A stretch of 36,414 bases of DNA, taken from positions 100,391 through 136,804 of the forward strand of contig NZ_PPPV01000012.1 of assembly GCF_002901705.1 (NCBI RefSeq). The letters run 5' to 3'. The notes below the pieces were generated by a model that had not been told where the DNA came from, searched no databases, and saw only the letters and a program-made list of their open reading frames with translations. Within the stretch, counting starts at the first letter, position 1. Each line of letters opens with the position of its first letter. The translations under genes were made by a program, and so were the position numbers. This document shows, one piece after another, positions 1 to 8,589 of the stretch. The DNA comes from Staphylococcus lugdunensis. GTDB lineage: Bacteria; Bacillota; Bacilli; Staphylococcales; Staphylococcaceae.

Positions 1-2
1 AG

Positions 3-596
3 TTGGAAAATAAAGACCAAAAACGCAGATTTAAAGCATTAATCCTTTTATGTATTATGTTTAGTATTTGTTGGATTGCATATATACAATGGGAAAGTAC
101 GATTGCTTCATTTACACAAGACATCGATATCTCAATGTCGCAATATAGTATATTGTGGACAGTGAATGGTATTATGATTTTAGTTGCACAGCCTTTGATA
201 AGTCCGGTAATTCGTATACTCAAAGGAAATATAAAAAAACAAATGATTGTAGGTATTATTATTTTTATGGTGTCGTTTTTAGTGACTAGTTTTGCTGAAC
301 AATTTAGTGTCTTTCTCATTGGTATGATTATATTAACATTTGGCGAAATGTTCGTTTGGCCTGCTGTCCCAACTATCGCGAATTTTTTAGCGCCTGATGG
401 TAAACAAGGACAGTATCAGGGGTTTGTTAATTCAGCTTCTACGGTCGGTAAAGCATTTGGGCCACTTATAGGTGGTATTTTAGTCGATGCCTTTAATATG
501 AGTACCATGTTTATTGGCATGATTGTGTTATTAAGTATAGCATTGTGTTTTTTAGCTGTTTTTGATAAAAATATGCCTAAGGATAAAACAATATAA
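3..596 (+). CDS. MFS transporter, C-terminal part (5' end outside window)
   Basis: This is the C-terminal half of a major facilitator superfamily transporter. The visible 197 residues hold about six hydrophobic segments (roughly residues 10-30, 45-65, 78-98, 102-125, 140-165 and 168-190) with short basic loops such as RILKGNIKKQ. That matches the second six-helix bundle of a 12-helix MFS protein. The segment with GQYQGFVNSASTVGKAFGPL resembles the helix 10/11 region of drug-efflux and sugar-efflux type members. The frame is open to the window edge; a TTG at position 3 is available, but a six-helix MFS protein would be unusual, so the true start is probably upstream. The substrate cannot be told. 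It is followed by the leuS promoter and leader, so it is not part of the leuS transcript. Confidence 0.8.
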   Translation: MENKDQKRRFKALILLCIMFSICWIAYIQWESTIASFTQDIDISMSQYSILWTVNGIMILVAQPLISPVIRILKGNIKKQMIVGIIIFMVSFLVTSFAEQFSVFLIGMIILTFGEMFVWPAVPTIANFLAPDGKQGQYQGFVNSASTVGKAFGPLIGGILVDAFNMSTMFIGMIVLLSIALCFLAVFDKNMPKDKTI

Positions 597-657
597 CCAT
601 GTTAATTGACTGAGCTAGGCTTCTATATTAATTGTTCAGTTATGTAATAACTTGCAC

Positions 658-686
658 TTGCAATCAGTTGCATTATCCAATAATAT
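658..686 (+). promoter_or_regulatory. leuS promoter (sigma-A type)
   Basis: A -35 TTGCAA (658-663) and a -10 TAATAT (681-686) are separated by 17 bases. Transcription would start near 692-694, just before stem I of the leuS T-box leader, which supports the assignment. Confidence 0.6.
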
Positions 687-691
687 TAAAG

Positions 692-897
692 TGTATTGGA
701 GTAGTAACTTAAATATTTTTCAACAGAGAGCTAGTGGTGGTGTAAACTAGCGTTAAGTATTAAGTGAACTTACCGTTATTTAATGTAATATACATCTCTT
801 ACTATTTAATTAAGTGCACATATATGTGAACTAGGGTGGTACCGCGGCATAATTGTCGTCCCTATACTTTATTTATAATAGTATGAGGTGTTTTTTT
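692..897 (+). promoter_or_regulatory. T-box riboswitch, leucine specific, upstream of leuS
   Basis: This leader binds uncharged tRNA-Leu and switches between a terminator and an antiterminator. The hallmark T-box AGGGTGGTACCGCGG is at 833-847, with the complementary GTCGTCCCT at 855-863 forming the antiterminator. The terminator alternative uses CCCTATAC (about 860-867) against GTATGAGG (881-888), followed by the T run at 890-897. Stem I carries the usual AGAGAGCTAGTGG apical motif near 725-738. The specifier codon is most likely CTT (Leu) at 769-771, lying in GAA-CTT-A, the usual specifier-loop context. TTA, also Leu, is possible one base on. Low charged tRNA-Leu would allow readthrough into leuS. 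Confidence 0.92.
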
Positions 898-917
898 ATT
901 AAGTAGGAGGAAAAAAA

Positions 918-3332
918 GTGAATTACAATCACAAAATAATCGAAAAAAAATGGCAATGTTTCTGGCTAGATAATCAAACATTTAAGACAAGTGATAACTT
1001 GGGACAAAAGAAATTTTATGCCTTAGATATGTTTCCTTATCCATCAGGTGCTGGTTTACACGTAGGACATCCAGAAGGATATACTGCTACGGATATTATT
1101 TCACGCTATAAACGTATGCAAGGCTATAACGTCTTACATCCAATGGGCTGGGATGCGTTTGGCTTACCTGCAGAACAATATGCACTTGATACTGGAAACG
1201 ATCCACGAGCATTTACGAAACAAAATATTCAAACTTTTAAACGTCAAATTCAAGAATTAGGATTTAGTTATGATTGGGATAGAGAAGTTAATACAACAGA
1301 TCCTGAATATTATAAATGGACACAATGGATTTTTATCCAACTTTATAATAAGGGGTTAGCTTATGTTGATGAAGTAGCGGTAAACTGGTGTCCAGCACTT
1401 GGCACGGTTTTATCTAATGAAGAGGTTGTTGATGGTGTTTCTGAACGAGGAGGCCATCCTGTATACCGTAGACCTATGAAACAATGGGTACTCAAGATCA
1501 CAGAATATGCCGATCGACTACTAGAAGATTTGGATGACTTAGATTGGCCTGAATCGATAAAAGATATGCAGCGTAATTGGATTGGTCGCTCAGAAGGGGC
1601 ACGTGTTTCTTTCAAAGTTGAAGGAGAGAATGACATAATAGACGTCTTCACTACGCGTCCAGATACGATTTTTGGTACGACTTTCTTAGTATTAAGTCCA
1701 GAGCATGCGCTTGTGGAAAAAATTACAACGACTGAAAAATTTGAAGAAGTTAAGAAATATCAAGAAGCTGCATCTAAAAAATCTGACCTTGAGCGTACAG
1801 ATTTGGCAAAAGATAAATCTGGTGTTTTTACTGGCGCATATGCGATTAATCCTTTATCTGGTGAAAAATTACCGATTTGGATTGCTGATTATGTATTATC
1901 TAGTTATGGTACTGGAGCTGTTATGGCAGTGCCTGCTCATGATGAACGCGACCACGAATTTGCGGTTAAATTTAATTTGCCGATTATAGAAGTTATTGCT
2001 GGTGGAGATGTTCAAAAAGAGGCTTATACTGGTGCAGGAGAGCACGTTAACTCTGGTGACTTAGATGGTTTAAATAATGAACAGGCTATTGCTAAAGCAA
2101 TTGAGTTATTAGAAGCAAAAGGTGCCGGTGAGAAAAAAGTTAACTATAAGTTGCGTGACTGGTTATTTAGTAGACAGCGTTATTGGGGTGAACCAATACC
2201 AATCATTCATTGGGAAGATGGAACAATGACGACGGTACCAGAAGAAGAATTACCACTATTATTACCAGAAACTGATGAGATTAAACCGTCTGGAACTGGT
2301 GAATCACCATTAGCTAATATAGATGATTTTGTTAACGTTGTAGATGAAGAAACGGGAATGAGAGGTCGTCGTGAAACGAACACAATGCCACAATGGGCTG
2401 GCAGCTGTTGGTATTACTTACGTTATATTGATCCTCATAATGAGCAAATGTTAGCAGATCCAGAAAAATTAAAGCATTGGTTACCAGTTGATTTATACAT
2501 CGGTGGCGTTGAGCACGCAGTACTTCATTTGTTGTATGCTCGATTCTGGCATAAAGTCTTATATGATTTAGGTGTAGTTCCAACAAAAGAGCCATTCCAA
2601 AAATTATTTAACCAAGGTATGATTTTAGGTGAAGGCAATGAGAAAATGAGTAAATCCAAAGGTAATGTTGTTAACCCAGATGATATTGTAAATTCTCATG
2701 GTGCTGACACTTTACGACTTTATGAAATGTTTATGGGGCCTTTGGATGCTGCTATTGCCTGGAGTGAGAATGGTTTAGATGGCTCAAGACGTTTCTTAGA
2801 CCGAGTTTGGCGTTTATTTATCAATGAGGATGATAGCCTATCTCAAAAATTTGTTGAATCAAATAATAAATCATTAGATAAAGTATATAATCAAACGGTT
2901 AAAAAAGTGACAGAAGACTTTGATACATTGAATTTTAATACTGCTATCAGTCAGTTGATGGTCTTTATTAATGAATGTTATAAAGTAGATGAAATTTATC
3001 AACCATATGCGGAAGGCTTTGTGAAGATGCTTGCGCCTATTGCGCCACACATAGGTGAAGAATTATGGCAAAAATTAGGACATGATGAAACGATTACTTA
3101 TCAGCCATGGCCAACTTATAATGAAACACTGTTGGTTGATAGTGAAGTTGAAATTGTCGTTCAAGTAAATGGTAAAGTGCGTGCAAAACTAACCATACCT
3201 AAAGAGCTGTCCAAAGAAGAAATGCAAGAATTAGCATTAGAAAATGAAAATGTTAAAATGGCTATAGATGGTAAAGAAATTAAGAAAGTAATAGCAGTCC
3301 CTCAAAAACTAGTAAATATTGTAGCAAAATAA
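918..3332 (+). CDS. leuS: Leucyl-tRNA synthetase
   Basis: Class I aminoacyl-tRNA synthetase that charges tRNA-Leu in the cytoplasm. The protein is 804 aa, the usual bacterial LeuRS length. The HIGH signature appears as HVGH at residues 48-51 within [17 protein letters not shown], and the KMSKS loop is intact near residues 576-580 ([10 protein letters not shown]). The CP1 editing domain is present between them, with the Thr-rich [11 protein letters not shown] stretch and the conserved aspartate motif AHDERD. The C-terminal anticodon-binding domain ends in [10 protein letters not shown]. The start is GTG at 918, chosen because AGGAGG at 905-910 sits 7 bases upstream. It is expressed from a leucine T-box leader and lies 18 bases ahead of a rhodanese gene that probably shares its transcript. 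Confidence 0.98.
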   Translation: MNYNHKIIEKKWQCFWLDNQTFKTSDNLGQKKFYALDMFPYPSGAGLHVGHPEGYTATDIISRYKRMQGYNVLHPMGWDAFGLPAEQYALDTGNDPRAFTKQNIQTFKRQIQELGFSYDWDREVNTTDPEYYKWTQWIFIQLYNKGLAYVDEVAVNWCPALGTVLSNEEVVDGVSERGGHPVYRRPMKQWVLKITEYADRLLEDLDDLDWPESIKDMQRNWIGRSEGARVSFKVEGENDIIDVFTTRPDTIFGTTFLVLSPEHALVEKITTTEKFEEVKKYQEAASKKSDLERTDLAKDKSGVFTGAYAINPLSGEKLPIWIADYVLSSYGTGAVMAVPAHDERDHEFAVKFNLPIIEVIAGGDVQKEAYTGAGEHVNSGDLDGLNNEQAIAKAIELLEAKGAGEKKVNYKLRDWLFSRQRYWGEPIPIIHWEDGTMTTVPEEELPLLLPETDEIKPSGTGESPLANIDDFVNVVDEETGMRGRRETNTMPQWAGSCWYYLRYIDPHNEQMLADPEKLKHWLPVDLYIGGVEHAVLHLLYARFWHKVLYDLGVVPTKEPFQKLFNQGMILGEGNEKMSKSKGNVVNPDDIVNSHGADTLRLYEMFMGPLDAAIAWSENGLDGSRRFLDRVWRLFINEDDSLSQKFVESNNKSLDKVYNQTVKKVTEDFDTLNFNTAISQLMVFINECYKVDEIYQPYAEGFVKMLAPIAPHIGEELWQKLGHDETITYQPWPTYNETLLVDSEVEIVVQVNGKVRAKLTIPKELSKEEMQELALENENVKMAIDGKEIKKVIAVPQKLVNIVAK

Positions 3333-3350
3333 CTAAAGGAGTGTTGAATA

Positions 3351-3662
3351 ATGGATTCAATAACTGTTGAAGATTTGAAAAATAAAGTATTAGAATCTAA
3401 TCCAGTTAATATTGTTGATGTTCGTACAGATGAGGAAACATCTATGGGTATCATACCTGGTGCAGAAACGATTCCTATGGATAAAATTGAATCAAATATT
3501 GATTATTTTAATACAAATGATACTTACTATATTATTTGTGCTGCAGGTGTTCGAAGTGAAAAAGTAGCTCGATATTTAGAAAAACAAGATATTCATGCAG
3601 TCAATGTAGAAGGCGGTATGAAAGCTTGGGGCAATGAAGGATTAGAAATAAAACGTATTTAA
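3351..3662 (+). CDS. Single-domain rhodanese-like protein
   Basis: A 103-residue stand-alone rhodanese domain, the size expected for cytoplasmic GlpE/YtwF-type sulfurtransferases. The early VDVRTDEE segment is the typical rhodanese CH2A motif, and the active-site loop is C63-AAGVRS with the persulfide-forming cysteine at residue 63. The fold should move sulfane sulfur between donors and acceptors such as cyanide, thiols or sulfur-relay proteins; the partner is not shown by the sequence. The gene follows leuS by 18 bases with its own ribosome site (AAAGGAGTG), and is closed by a strong hairpin at 3692-3734. It is probably cotranscribed with leuS; a functional link to tRNA charging is not evident. 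Confidence 0.9.
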   Translation: MDSITVEDLKNKVLESNPVNIVDVRTDEETSMGIIPGAETIPMDKIESNIDYFNTNDTYYIICAAGVRSEKVARYLEKQDIHAVNVEGGMKAWGNEGLEIKRI

Positions 3663-3691
3663 TTTTTAAGTAAATGAATTTTAATAGATTT

Positions 3692-3737
3692 AATAAACAC
3701 CCATTTAGCTACCGTTACTAAATGGGTGTTTATTTTT
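3692..3737. terminator. Bidirectional intrinsic terminator
   Basis: A 17-base perfect stem, AATAAACACCCATTTAG (3692-3708) against 3718-3734, has a 9-base loop and is flanked by T runs on both strands. It can end both the leuS-rhodanese transcript and the convergent flavoprotein gene. Confidence 0.9.
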
Positions 3738-3780
3738 TAAAGCCAAGTCTAAACACGATTTAAAAAATGCTAGCTTAAAA

Positions 3781-5040
3781 TTAATGGTATAAATAACTTC
3801 CGGCATTGAGGCCTGCGACATGTCCAGTCACAAGGGCGCTAGTAATATTATAACCACCAGTATAACCGTGAATATCTAAGACTTCTCCACACAAAAATAA
3901 ACCTGGTTCAAGTTTAGACATCATTGTTTTAGGCCAAATTTCTTTTAAGGAAACACCGCCGCCAGTTACAAATGCTTTATCTATAGGTAATGTGCCGTTA
4001 ACTTTAAATTTAAATCCTTTAAATATTTCAACAAGTTGTTGCAATTGCTGATTTGAAAAGTGATGTCCTGTCATGTCATCATTAATGTTTGCACGTTCTA
4101 ACGCAAATATTAAGTAACGTTCTTCAATTAAACCATGTAAACTATTTTTTATAATTTTATTTGGCTGTGATTGAATAAGCTTATTAATTTTTTGACTTAA
4201 TTTGTCTTTATTTAAATCTGGAAATACATCTAAAGACATTGTTATTTGTTGCGTTTTTTGCTGTTTCTGTTCTTTGTAAATAAATTGGCTACATCTTAAT
4301 GCAGCGGGGCCGCTTATCCCAAAGTGGGTGAAAATCATGTCCATTTTATGACTAATACGTATTTTGCCGTTTTTCTTATGTACTGATAAACAAACATCTT
4401 TAAGGCTTAGACCTTTTAAGCGTTGTTCTTTAATAAAAGACTCGTTTGATGTGATAGGTACTTCCGTGGGGAATAATTCGGTAATCGTATGTCCCATTGC
4501 TTGTGCAAAACGATAGCCATCTCCAGTTGAACCGGTTTGTGGCACACTAGTCCCACCAGTTGCAATCACTAATGTTTTGCCATTATAACTTTTAGATTGG
4601 GTATGTACGATAAAACTATCATTTGTTGATTTTTCAATACGAGTTACAGGTGTTTCTTCAATTATATCGACATGCTGAGAATGAATCGTTTGAACTAAAG
4701 CATTTACAACATCTTGGGCTTTGTTTGAGACGGGAAACATGCGGCCATGATCTTCTTCTTTTAGTTTAACAGCTCGGGATTCAAAGAATTGAATAATAGA
4801 TTCATTATCAAATGTTGAAAATGGACTGTATAAAAATTTTCCGTTACCTGGAATATTTTTAATTATTTCTTCATAAGGTAAGCGATTTGTGACATTACAG
4901 CGTCCACCACCTGAAATCTTCAACTTGCGTCCTAAACCTTTTTTCTTTTCTATTAATAATACACGTTGTCCTGATTGGCTTGCTGCAACTGCAGCCATTA
5001 AGCCACTTGGACCGCCTCCTATTATAATTGTTTGATACAT
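3781..5040 (-). CDS. HI0933/BaiN-family flavoprotein (NAD(P)/FAD-dependent oxidoreductase)
   Basis: A 419-residue protein of the HI0933-like family (YtfP/YhiN/BaiN type). The N-terminus is a Rossmann FAD-binding motif, IIIGGGPSGLMAA, and is followed by the family-specific LKISGGGRCNVTN stretch. A second glycine-rich ATGGTSVPQTGSTGDG occurs mid-protein, and the C-terminal FAD-contact motif is GEVLDIHGYTGGYN. Members bind FAD, but their physiological substrates are mostly unknown; a few gut homologues reduce bile-acid intermediates, which need not apply here. The start at 5040 is preferred over an in-frame TTG at 5055 because GGAGG lies 8 bases before this ATG and the TTG would overlap it. It is convergent with leuS-rhodanese; its upstream gap holds a large repeat. 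Confidence 0.88.
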   Translation of the reverse strand: MYQTIIIGGGPSGLMAAVAASQSGQRVLLIEKKKGLGRKLKISGGGRCNVTNRLPYEEIIKNIPGNGKFLYSPFSTFDNESIIQFFESRAVKLKEEDHGRMFPVSNKAQDVVNALVQTIHSQHVDIIEETPVTRIEKSTNDSFIVHTQSKSYNGKTLVIATGGTSVPQTGSTGDGYRFAQAMGHTITELFPTEVPITSNESFIKEQRLKGLSLKDVCLSVHKKNGKIRISHKMDMIFTHFGISGPAALRCSQFIYKEQKQQKTQQITMSLDVFPDLNKDKLSQKINKLIQSQPNKIIKNSLHGLIEERYLIFALERANINDDMTGHHFSNQQLQQLVEIFKGFKFKVNGTLPIDKAFVTGGGVSLKEIWPKTMMSKLEPGLFLCGEVLDIHGYTGGYNITSALVTGHVAGLNAGSYLYH

Positions 5041-5182
5041 AGTTGAATCCTCCAATAGTTACTACTGCTATTGTATACGACACTTACACTATATGGCTAC
5101 ATTATTATTTGCAATGTCCCAATTGCTTATGACATTATTAAGTGTACGTTGTCAATTCACATTCAAACAAGCTGAAAAAATT

Positions 5183-5333
5183 GAGAGCGGGACAGAATTT
5201 ATCATGAATTCGTAGTACCGCCCCGGCAAGGTTGACTAGGATTGAAAAAAGCTTAGTATAAGCGTATTTTCAATCCAGTCAACTACTGCCAATATTTAGT
5301 TTATAGTCCAAAACATAATGATGTCCCTGACTC
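5183..5333. repeat. Palindromic staphylococcal intergenic repeat bounded by GGGACA
   Basis: The outer ends are inverted: GAGAGCGGGACAG (5183-5195) and TGTCCCTGACTC (5322-5333). Inside is a strong hairpin, GTTGACTAGGATTGAAAA (5231-5248) against TTTTCAATCCAGTCAAC (5267-5283), differing by one bulged base. I recognise this as a repeat that occurs in many S. aureus intergenic regions (recalled, not searched). Between the flavoprotein start (5040) and murJ (5599), the only other content seen is the murJ promoter. Confidence 0.75.
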
Positions 5334-5504
5334 CATAAAATTTATTTTTTGATGCGTTATTCATATAATCAAGGATTGGTTAATAACATATTTTAAAATT
5401 AATTATTTTAAGATTTGCATAAATGTGTAACTAATACAAGAGCATCTATAGTTACTATAATTAAATAAAATCTGCGCAAAATTTTACAAAGTTGTTGGGA
5501 AACG

Positions 5505-5532
5505 TTGTGCGATTTATGATATATTTTATAAT
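5505..5532 (+). promoter_or_regulatory. Predicted murJ promoter
   Basis: TTGTGC (5505-5510) and TATAAT (5527-5532) have a 16-base spacer. The start point would lie about 60 bases before murJ. Confidence 0.5.
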
Positions 5533-5598
5533 AATGTAAGTCTTGATTATTATTTAAGCTTTTTAAGAAGAGTTTAAACTAAAGGTAGGAAGATAATT

Positions 5599-7245
5599 AT
5601 GAGTGAGAATAAAGAAATGGTACGTGGTACCTTTCTAATAACAATCAGTATTTTAATTACAAAGATACTTGGTGTGTTATTTGTAATTCCTTTTTATGCA
5701 ATCATGGGCGCTGGTGGTGGCGATGCTGAAACAAATTTGATTCCATTTAACTATGCATATACACCATATAATATTGCCATTGCTGTTGCTACAGCTGGTG
5801 TACCATTAGCTGCATCAAAATATGTAGCCAAATACAATGCTTTAGGTGCATATAAAATTGGACAAAAGCTTTACAAATCTAGTTTTGTCGTTATGTTTAT
5901 AACCGGAATCATTGGATTTTTATTACTATTTGCACTTGCTCCTGAAATAGCTACATTAACGCTTGGTAAAGAAGTAAGCGCTAGTGAGTGGTCTGTAGCT
6001 AATATTACTTGGATCATTAGAGTGATTAGTGTTGTTGTTATCTTTATTCCTTTATTAGCTACGTGGAGAGGTGTATTCCAGGGATATCAATCTATGGGGC
6101 CTACAGCAGTGTCTGAAGTAAATGAACAAGTTGCTCGTATTATCTTTATATTAGTTGGAAGTTATTTAGTACTTCATGTATTTCATGGTGCAATTTTAAT
6201 AGCCAATGGTATAGCGACGATTGCTGCAGCAGTTGGTGCAATCGCAGGTATATTAACATTGTGGTATTACTGGCGTAAAAGGAAACCACATATTGATAAA
6301 ATGGTGGCTTCTGACCAAACAGGAATGAATGTGACTTATACTCAAATGTATAAAGAGATTATTTCATACAGTATTCCATTTGTTATAGTAAGTCTTAACT
6401 TTTCTTTATATAATTTAGTTGATATGTTTACGCATAATAATGCGCTTGATTTAGTAGGTTTTTTTGAAAAACAAGGATACTTTTTCTCTATTTTGAATTT
6501 CACAACCAATAAAATTGTAATGATTCCAACATCATTAGCTGCTGGGTTTGCAGTGAGTTTAATTCCATATATTACGAAAACTTATGCTGAAGGACGTTTA
6601 ATTGAAATGCATCGTCAAATAAGAACGTCATTAGGTGTATTAATGTTTATTACTGTTCCAGCAAGTTTAGGAATTATGGCATTAGCATCACCGCTTTATA
6701 CAGTGTTCTACCAATATAATCCCGATGGTCAATTTATTTTATTCTGGTATGCACCTGTAGCAATATTAATTTCATTATTAAGTGTAACAGCATCAATGTT
6801 GCAAGGCATCGATAAACAGAAATTAACTGTGTTTGTTATTTTAGGCTCAGTTATTTTAAAATTATTACTCAATATTCCTTTAATTATGGCATTCCATACA
6901 GTTGGCGCAGTATTGAGTACCGCAATAGCATTACTAGCTGCTAATATTGCAAACTTTGTTATTTTAAAGGTTTATGCAAAATTTGAATTTACCGAAACGT
7001 TTATTCACTTTGCTAAAATATTTATTTATGGCTTTATCATGATGATTGGCGTTGAGTTAACATATTTATTATTGACACAATTCTTACCTGTTGAGCGTAA
7101 ACTCTATGCACTAATCATTCTCTTAGTCTGTGTTTTAATAGGCGCAATGATTTACGGCTTTGCAACAATTAAAACAAAATTAGCTGATGAATTTTTAGGT
7201 GATGTAGCTCAAAAAGTACGTAATAGAATCGGGTTTTTAAGATGA
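5599..7245 (+). CDS. murJ: MurJ/SpoVB-family lipid II flippase
   Basis: A 548-residue polytopic membrane protein of the MOP superfamily (MviN/SpoVB/MurJ), with about 14 hydrophobic segments from residue 10 to the end. The N-terminal VRGTFLITISILITKILG and the ATWRGVFQGYQSMGPTA loop are typical of the Gram-positive branch. MurJ flips lipid II across the membrane for peptidoglycan synthesis. The S. aureus protein at this map position (near leuS) is, from memory, the essential flippase. Sporulation-type SpoVB and polysaccharide exporters share the fold, so the assignment rests on family plus location. RBS AAAGGTAGGA precedes ATG 5599. The stop codon overlaps the start of the pseudouridine synthase, implying translational coupling. 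It is probably driven by the promoter at 5505-5532. Confidence 0.82.
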   Translation: MSENKEMVRGTFLITISILITKILGVLFVIPFYAIMGAGGGDAETNLIPFNYAYTPYNIAIAVATAGVPLAASKYVAKYNALGAYKIGQKLYKSSFVVMFITGIIGFLLLFALAPEIATLTLGKEVSASEWSVANITWIIRVISVVVIFIPLLATWRGVFQGYQSMGPTAVSEVNEQVARIIFILVGSYLVLHVFHGAILIANGIATIAAAVGAIAGILTLWYYWRKRKPHIDKMVASDQTGMNVTYTQMYKEIISYSIPFVIVSLNFSLYNLVDMFTHNNALDLVGFFEKQGYFFSILNFTTNKIVMIPTSLAAGFAVSLIPYITKTYAEGRLIEMHRQIRTSLGVLMFITVPASLGIMALASPLYTVFYQYNPDGQFILFWYAPVAILISLLSVTASMLQGIDKQKLTVFVILGSVILKLLLNIPLIMAFHTVGAVLSTAIALLAANIANFVILKVYAKFEFTETFIHFAKIFIYGFIMMIGVELTYLLLTQFLPVERKLYALIILLVCVLIGAMIYGFATIKTKLADEFLGDVAQKVRNRIGFLR

Positions 7246-7934
7246 TGAGACTAGATAAATTTTTAGCACATATGGGTCAAGGTACGCGTACAGAAGTAAA
7301 GCAATCCTTAAAAAAGGGGAATGTGACGGTTAATGGAAAAGTAGAAAAATCTGCTAAAACTCAAATCAATCCACATCATGATGTTGTTCAAATTCATGGT
7401 CATCAAATAGATTATGTTGAAACGGTATATTTGATGTTGAATAAACCTAAAGGCTATATTTCAGCCACCGAAGACCCTAAACAGGCAACAGTCATTGATT
7501 TAATAAAAGACTATAAATATTTAGATCTATTTCCAGTAGGCCGGTTAGATAAAGATACTGAGGGCTTATTACTCATCACTAACGATGGTCAATTTAGCCA
7601 CAATTTGATGAACCCCAACAAGCATGTAGCTAAGACATATTTAGTAACTTCTAAGTATCCAGTGACTAAAGATAATCAGTATATGTTTAAACAAGGTGTG
7701 ATGTTGTCTGATGGTTTGACAAAACCAGCTGAACTAACCATAATTGATGACTACCACTCAAAGGTTACTATATATGAAGGAAGATATCATCAAATAAAAA
7801 GAATGTTTCATAGCATTGAAAATGAGGTATTAGAATTGAAACGCATACAAATTGCTAACCTACGTTTAGATGAAGAGTTGGACGAGGGTCAATATCGTGT
7901 ATTAACGCAAACCGATATCGAGCAATTAAAATAA
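7242..7934 (+). CDS. RsuA/RluB-family pseudouridine synthase
   Basis: Converts uridine to pseudouridine, most likely in 16S or 23S rRNA. Residues 1-60 form an S4 RNA-binding domain (MRLDKFLAHMGQGTRTEVK). The catalytic domain carries GRLDKDTEGLLLITNDG with the catalytic aspartate at about residue 103. RYHQIKRMF is the typical C-terminal RsuA-family motif. The length of 230 aa fits small RsuA proteins. ATG 7242 overlaps the murJ stop by four bases (ATGA), and a second ATG at 7245 overlaps by one base; either could be used. The target nucleotide cannot be told from sequence. It resembles B. subtilis YtzG/RsuA, which lies in the same neighbourhood there. Confidence 0.9.
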   Translation: MMRLDKFLAHMGQGTRTEVKQSLKKGNVTVNGKVEKSAKTQINPHHDVVQIHGHQIDYVETVYLMLNKPKGYISATEDPKQATVIDLIKDYKYLDLFPVGRLDKDTEGLLLITNDGQFSHNLMNPNKHVAKTYLVTSKYPVTKDNQYMFKQGVMLSDGLTKPAELTIIDDYHSKVTIYEGRYHQIKRMFHSIENEVLELKRIQIANLRLDEELDEGQYRVLTQTDIEQLK

Positions 7935-7958
7935 TATTCGAAAGAGAAGGTGTTTTAC

Positions 7959-8363
7959 ATGGCTAAAAAAGCAGGTTTTTTCAGAGTAATACTAGGTTTA
8001 GGAACAGCGGCAGCAGCTGTGATATTGTCTAGAAAAGAAAACCGTGACAAATTAAAGGTAGAATACAATAAATACAAAGAAGATCCAGAAAGCTACAAGG
8101 AAAATGCAAAAGAAATCGCAAATGACCTTGGATCTAGAGCAACAAACAAAATTCAAGATGTAAAGAACAATCCACAAGCATACATGAATAAAATAAAAAA
8201 TGATCCAAAAGGCTTTATTCAAGAACAAAAATCTAAATTAACTTCTAAAAAAGATAATCAAAAGGAACTTGAAGAAGTGAAATTTGATGATGAAGGTGGA
8301 TCAGCATCAAATAATTTACGTGTAGTGACAGAAGAAGATTTAAAAAATAATCGAAACAAATAA
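7959..8363 (+). CDS. Small YtxH-like protein with N-terminal membrane segment
   Basis: A 134-residue protein starting MAKKAGFFRV. Residues about 7-25 are a single hydrophobic segment (VILGLGTAAAAVILS), and the rest is a long, very charged Lys/Asp/Glu-rich helix with repeats of the type DPESYKENA, NPQAYMNKI and DPKGFIQEQ. This is the layout of YtxH/general-stress small membrane proteins of Firmicutes; no enzyme motif is visible. The ATG at 7959 is preferred to an in-frame GTG at 7950, because the ribosome site AGAGAAGG (7943-7950) overlaps that GTG. It follows the pseudouridine synthase by 24 bases and is closed by a clear terminator, so it ends the murJ transcript. Function unknown. Confidence 0.75.
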   Translation: MAKKAGFFRVILGLGTAAAAVILSRKENRDKLKVEYNKYKEDPESYKENAKEIANDLGSRATNKIQDVKNNPQAYMNKIKNDPKGFIQEQKSKLTSKKDNQKELEEVKFDDEGGSASNNLRVVTEEDLKNNRNK

Positions 8364-8380
8364 AAGTGTATCATTAAAAT

Positions 8381-8425
8381 AGAAAAATACACATTCGGCA
8401 TTGCTGGATGTGTATTTTTCTGTTT
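8381..8425. terminator. Intrinsic terminator after the YtxH-like gene
   Basis: A 14-base perfect stem, AGAAAAATACACAT (8381-8394) with 8408-8421, is followed by a T-rich tail. Confidence 0.85.
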
Positions 8426-8589
8426 TATTAGTGAAATAATGATTCATTTAATAAGCCAAAAATTAAATAATGAACTGCCAAAATCTCTAATTGTCTGAAC
8501 ATTTTGTAATTCTTCTTAGATCTGACTGTAATTTATAGCATAAATTATGTAGAATAGAAAATATAAATTAAAAAAGGAAGTTGATCTAA

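Noticed and set aside
3..596. TTG at position 3 as the true start of a six-helix protein
   Set aside because: MFS proteins have 12 helices and the frame is open to the edge, so this is a truncated view and not a short gene.
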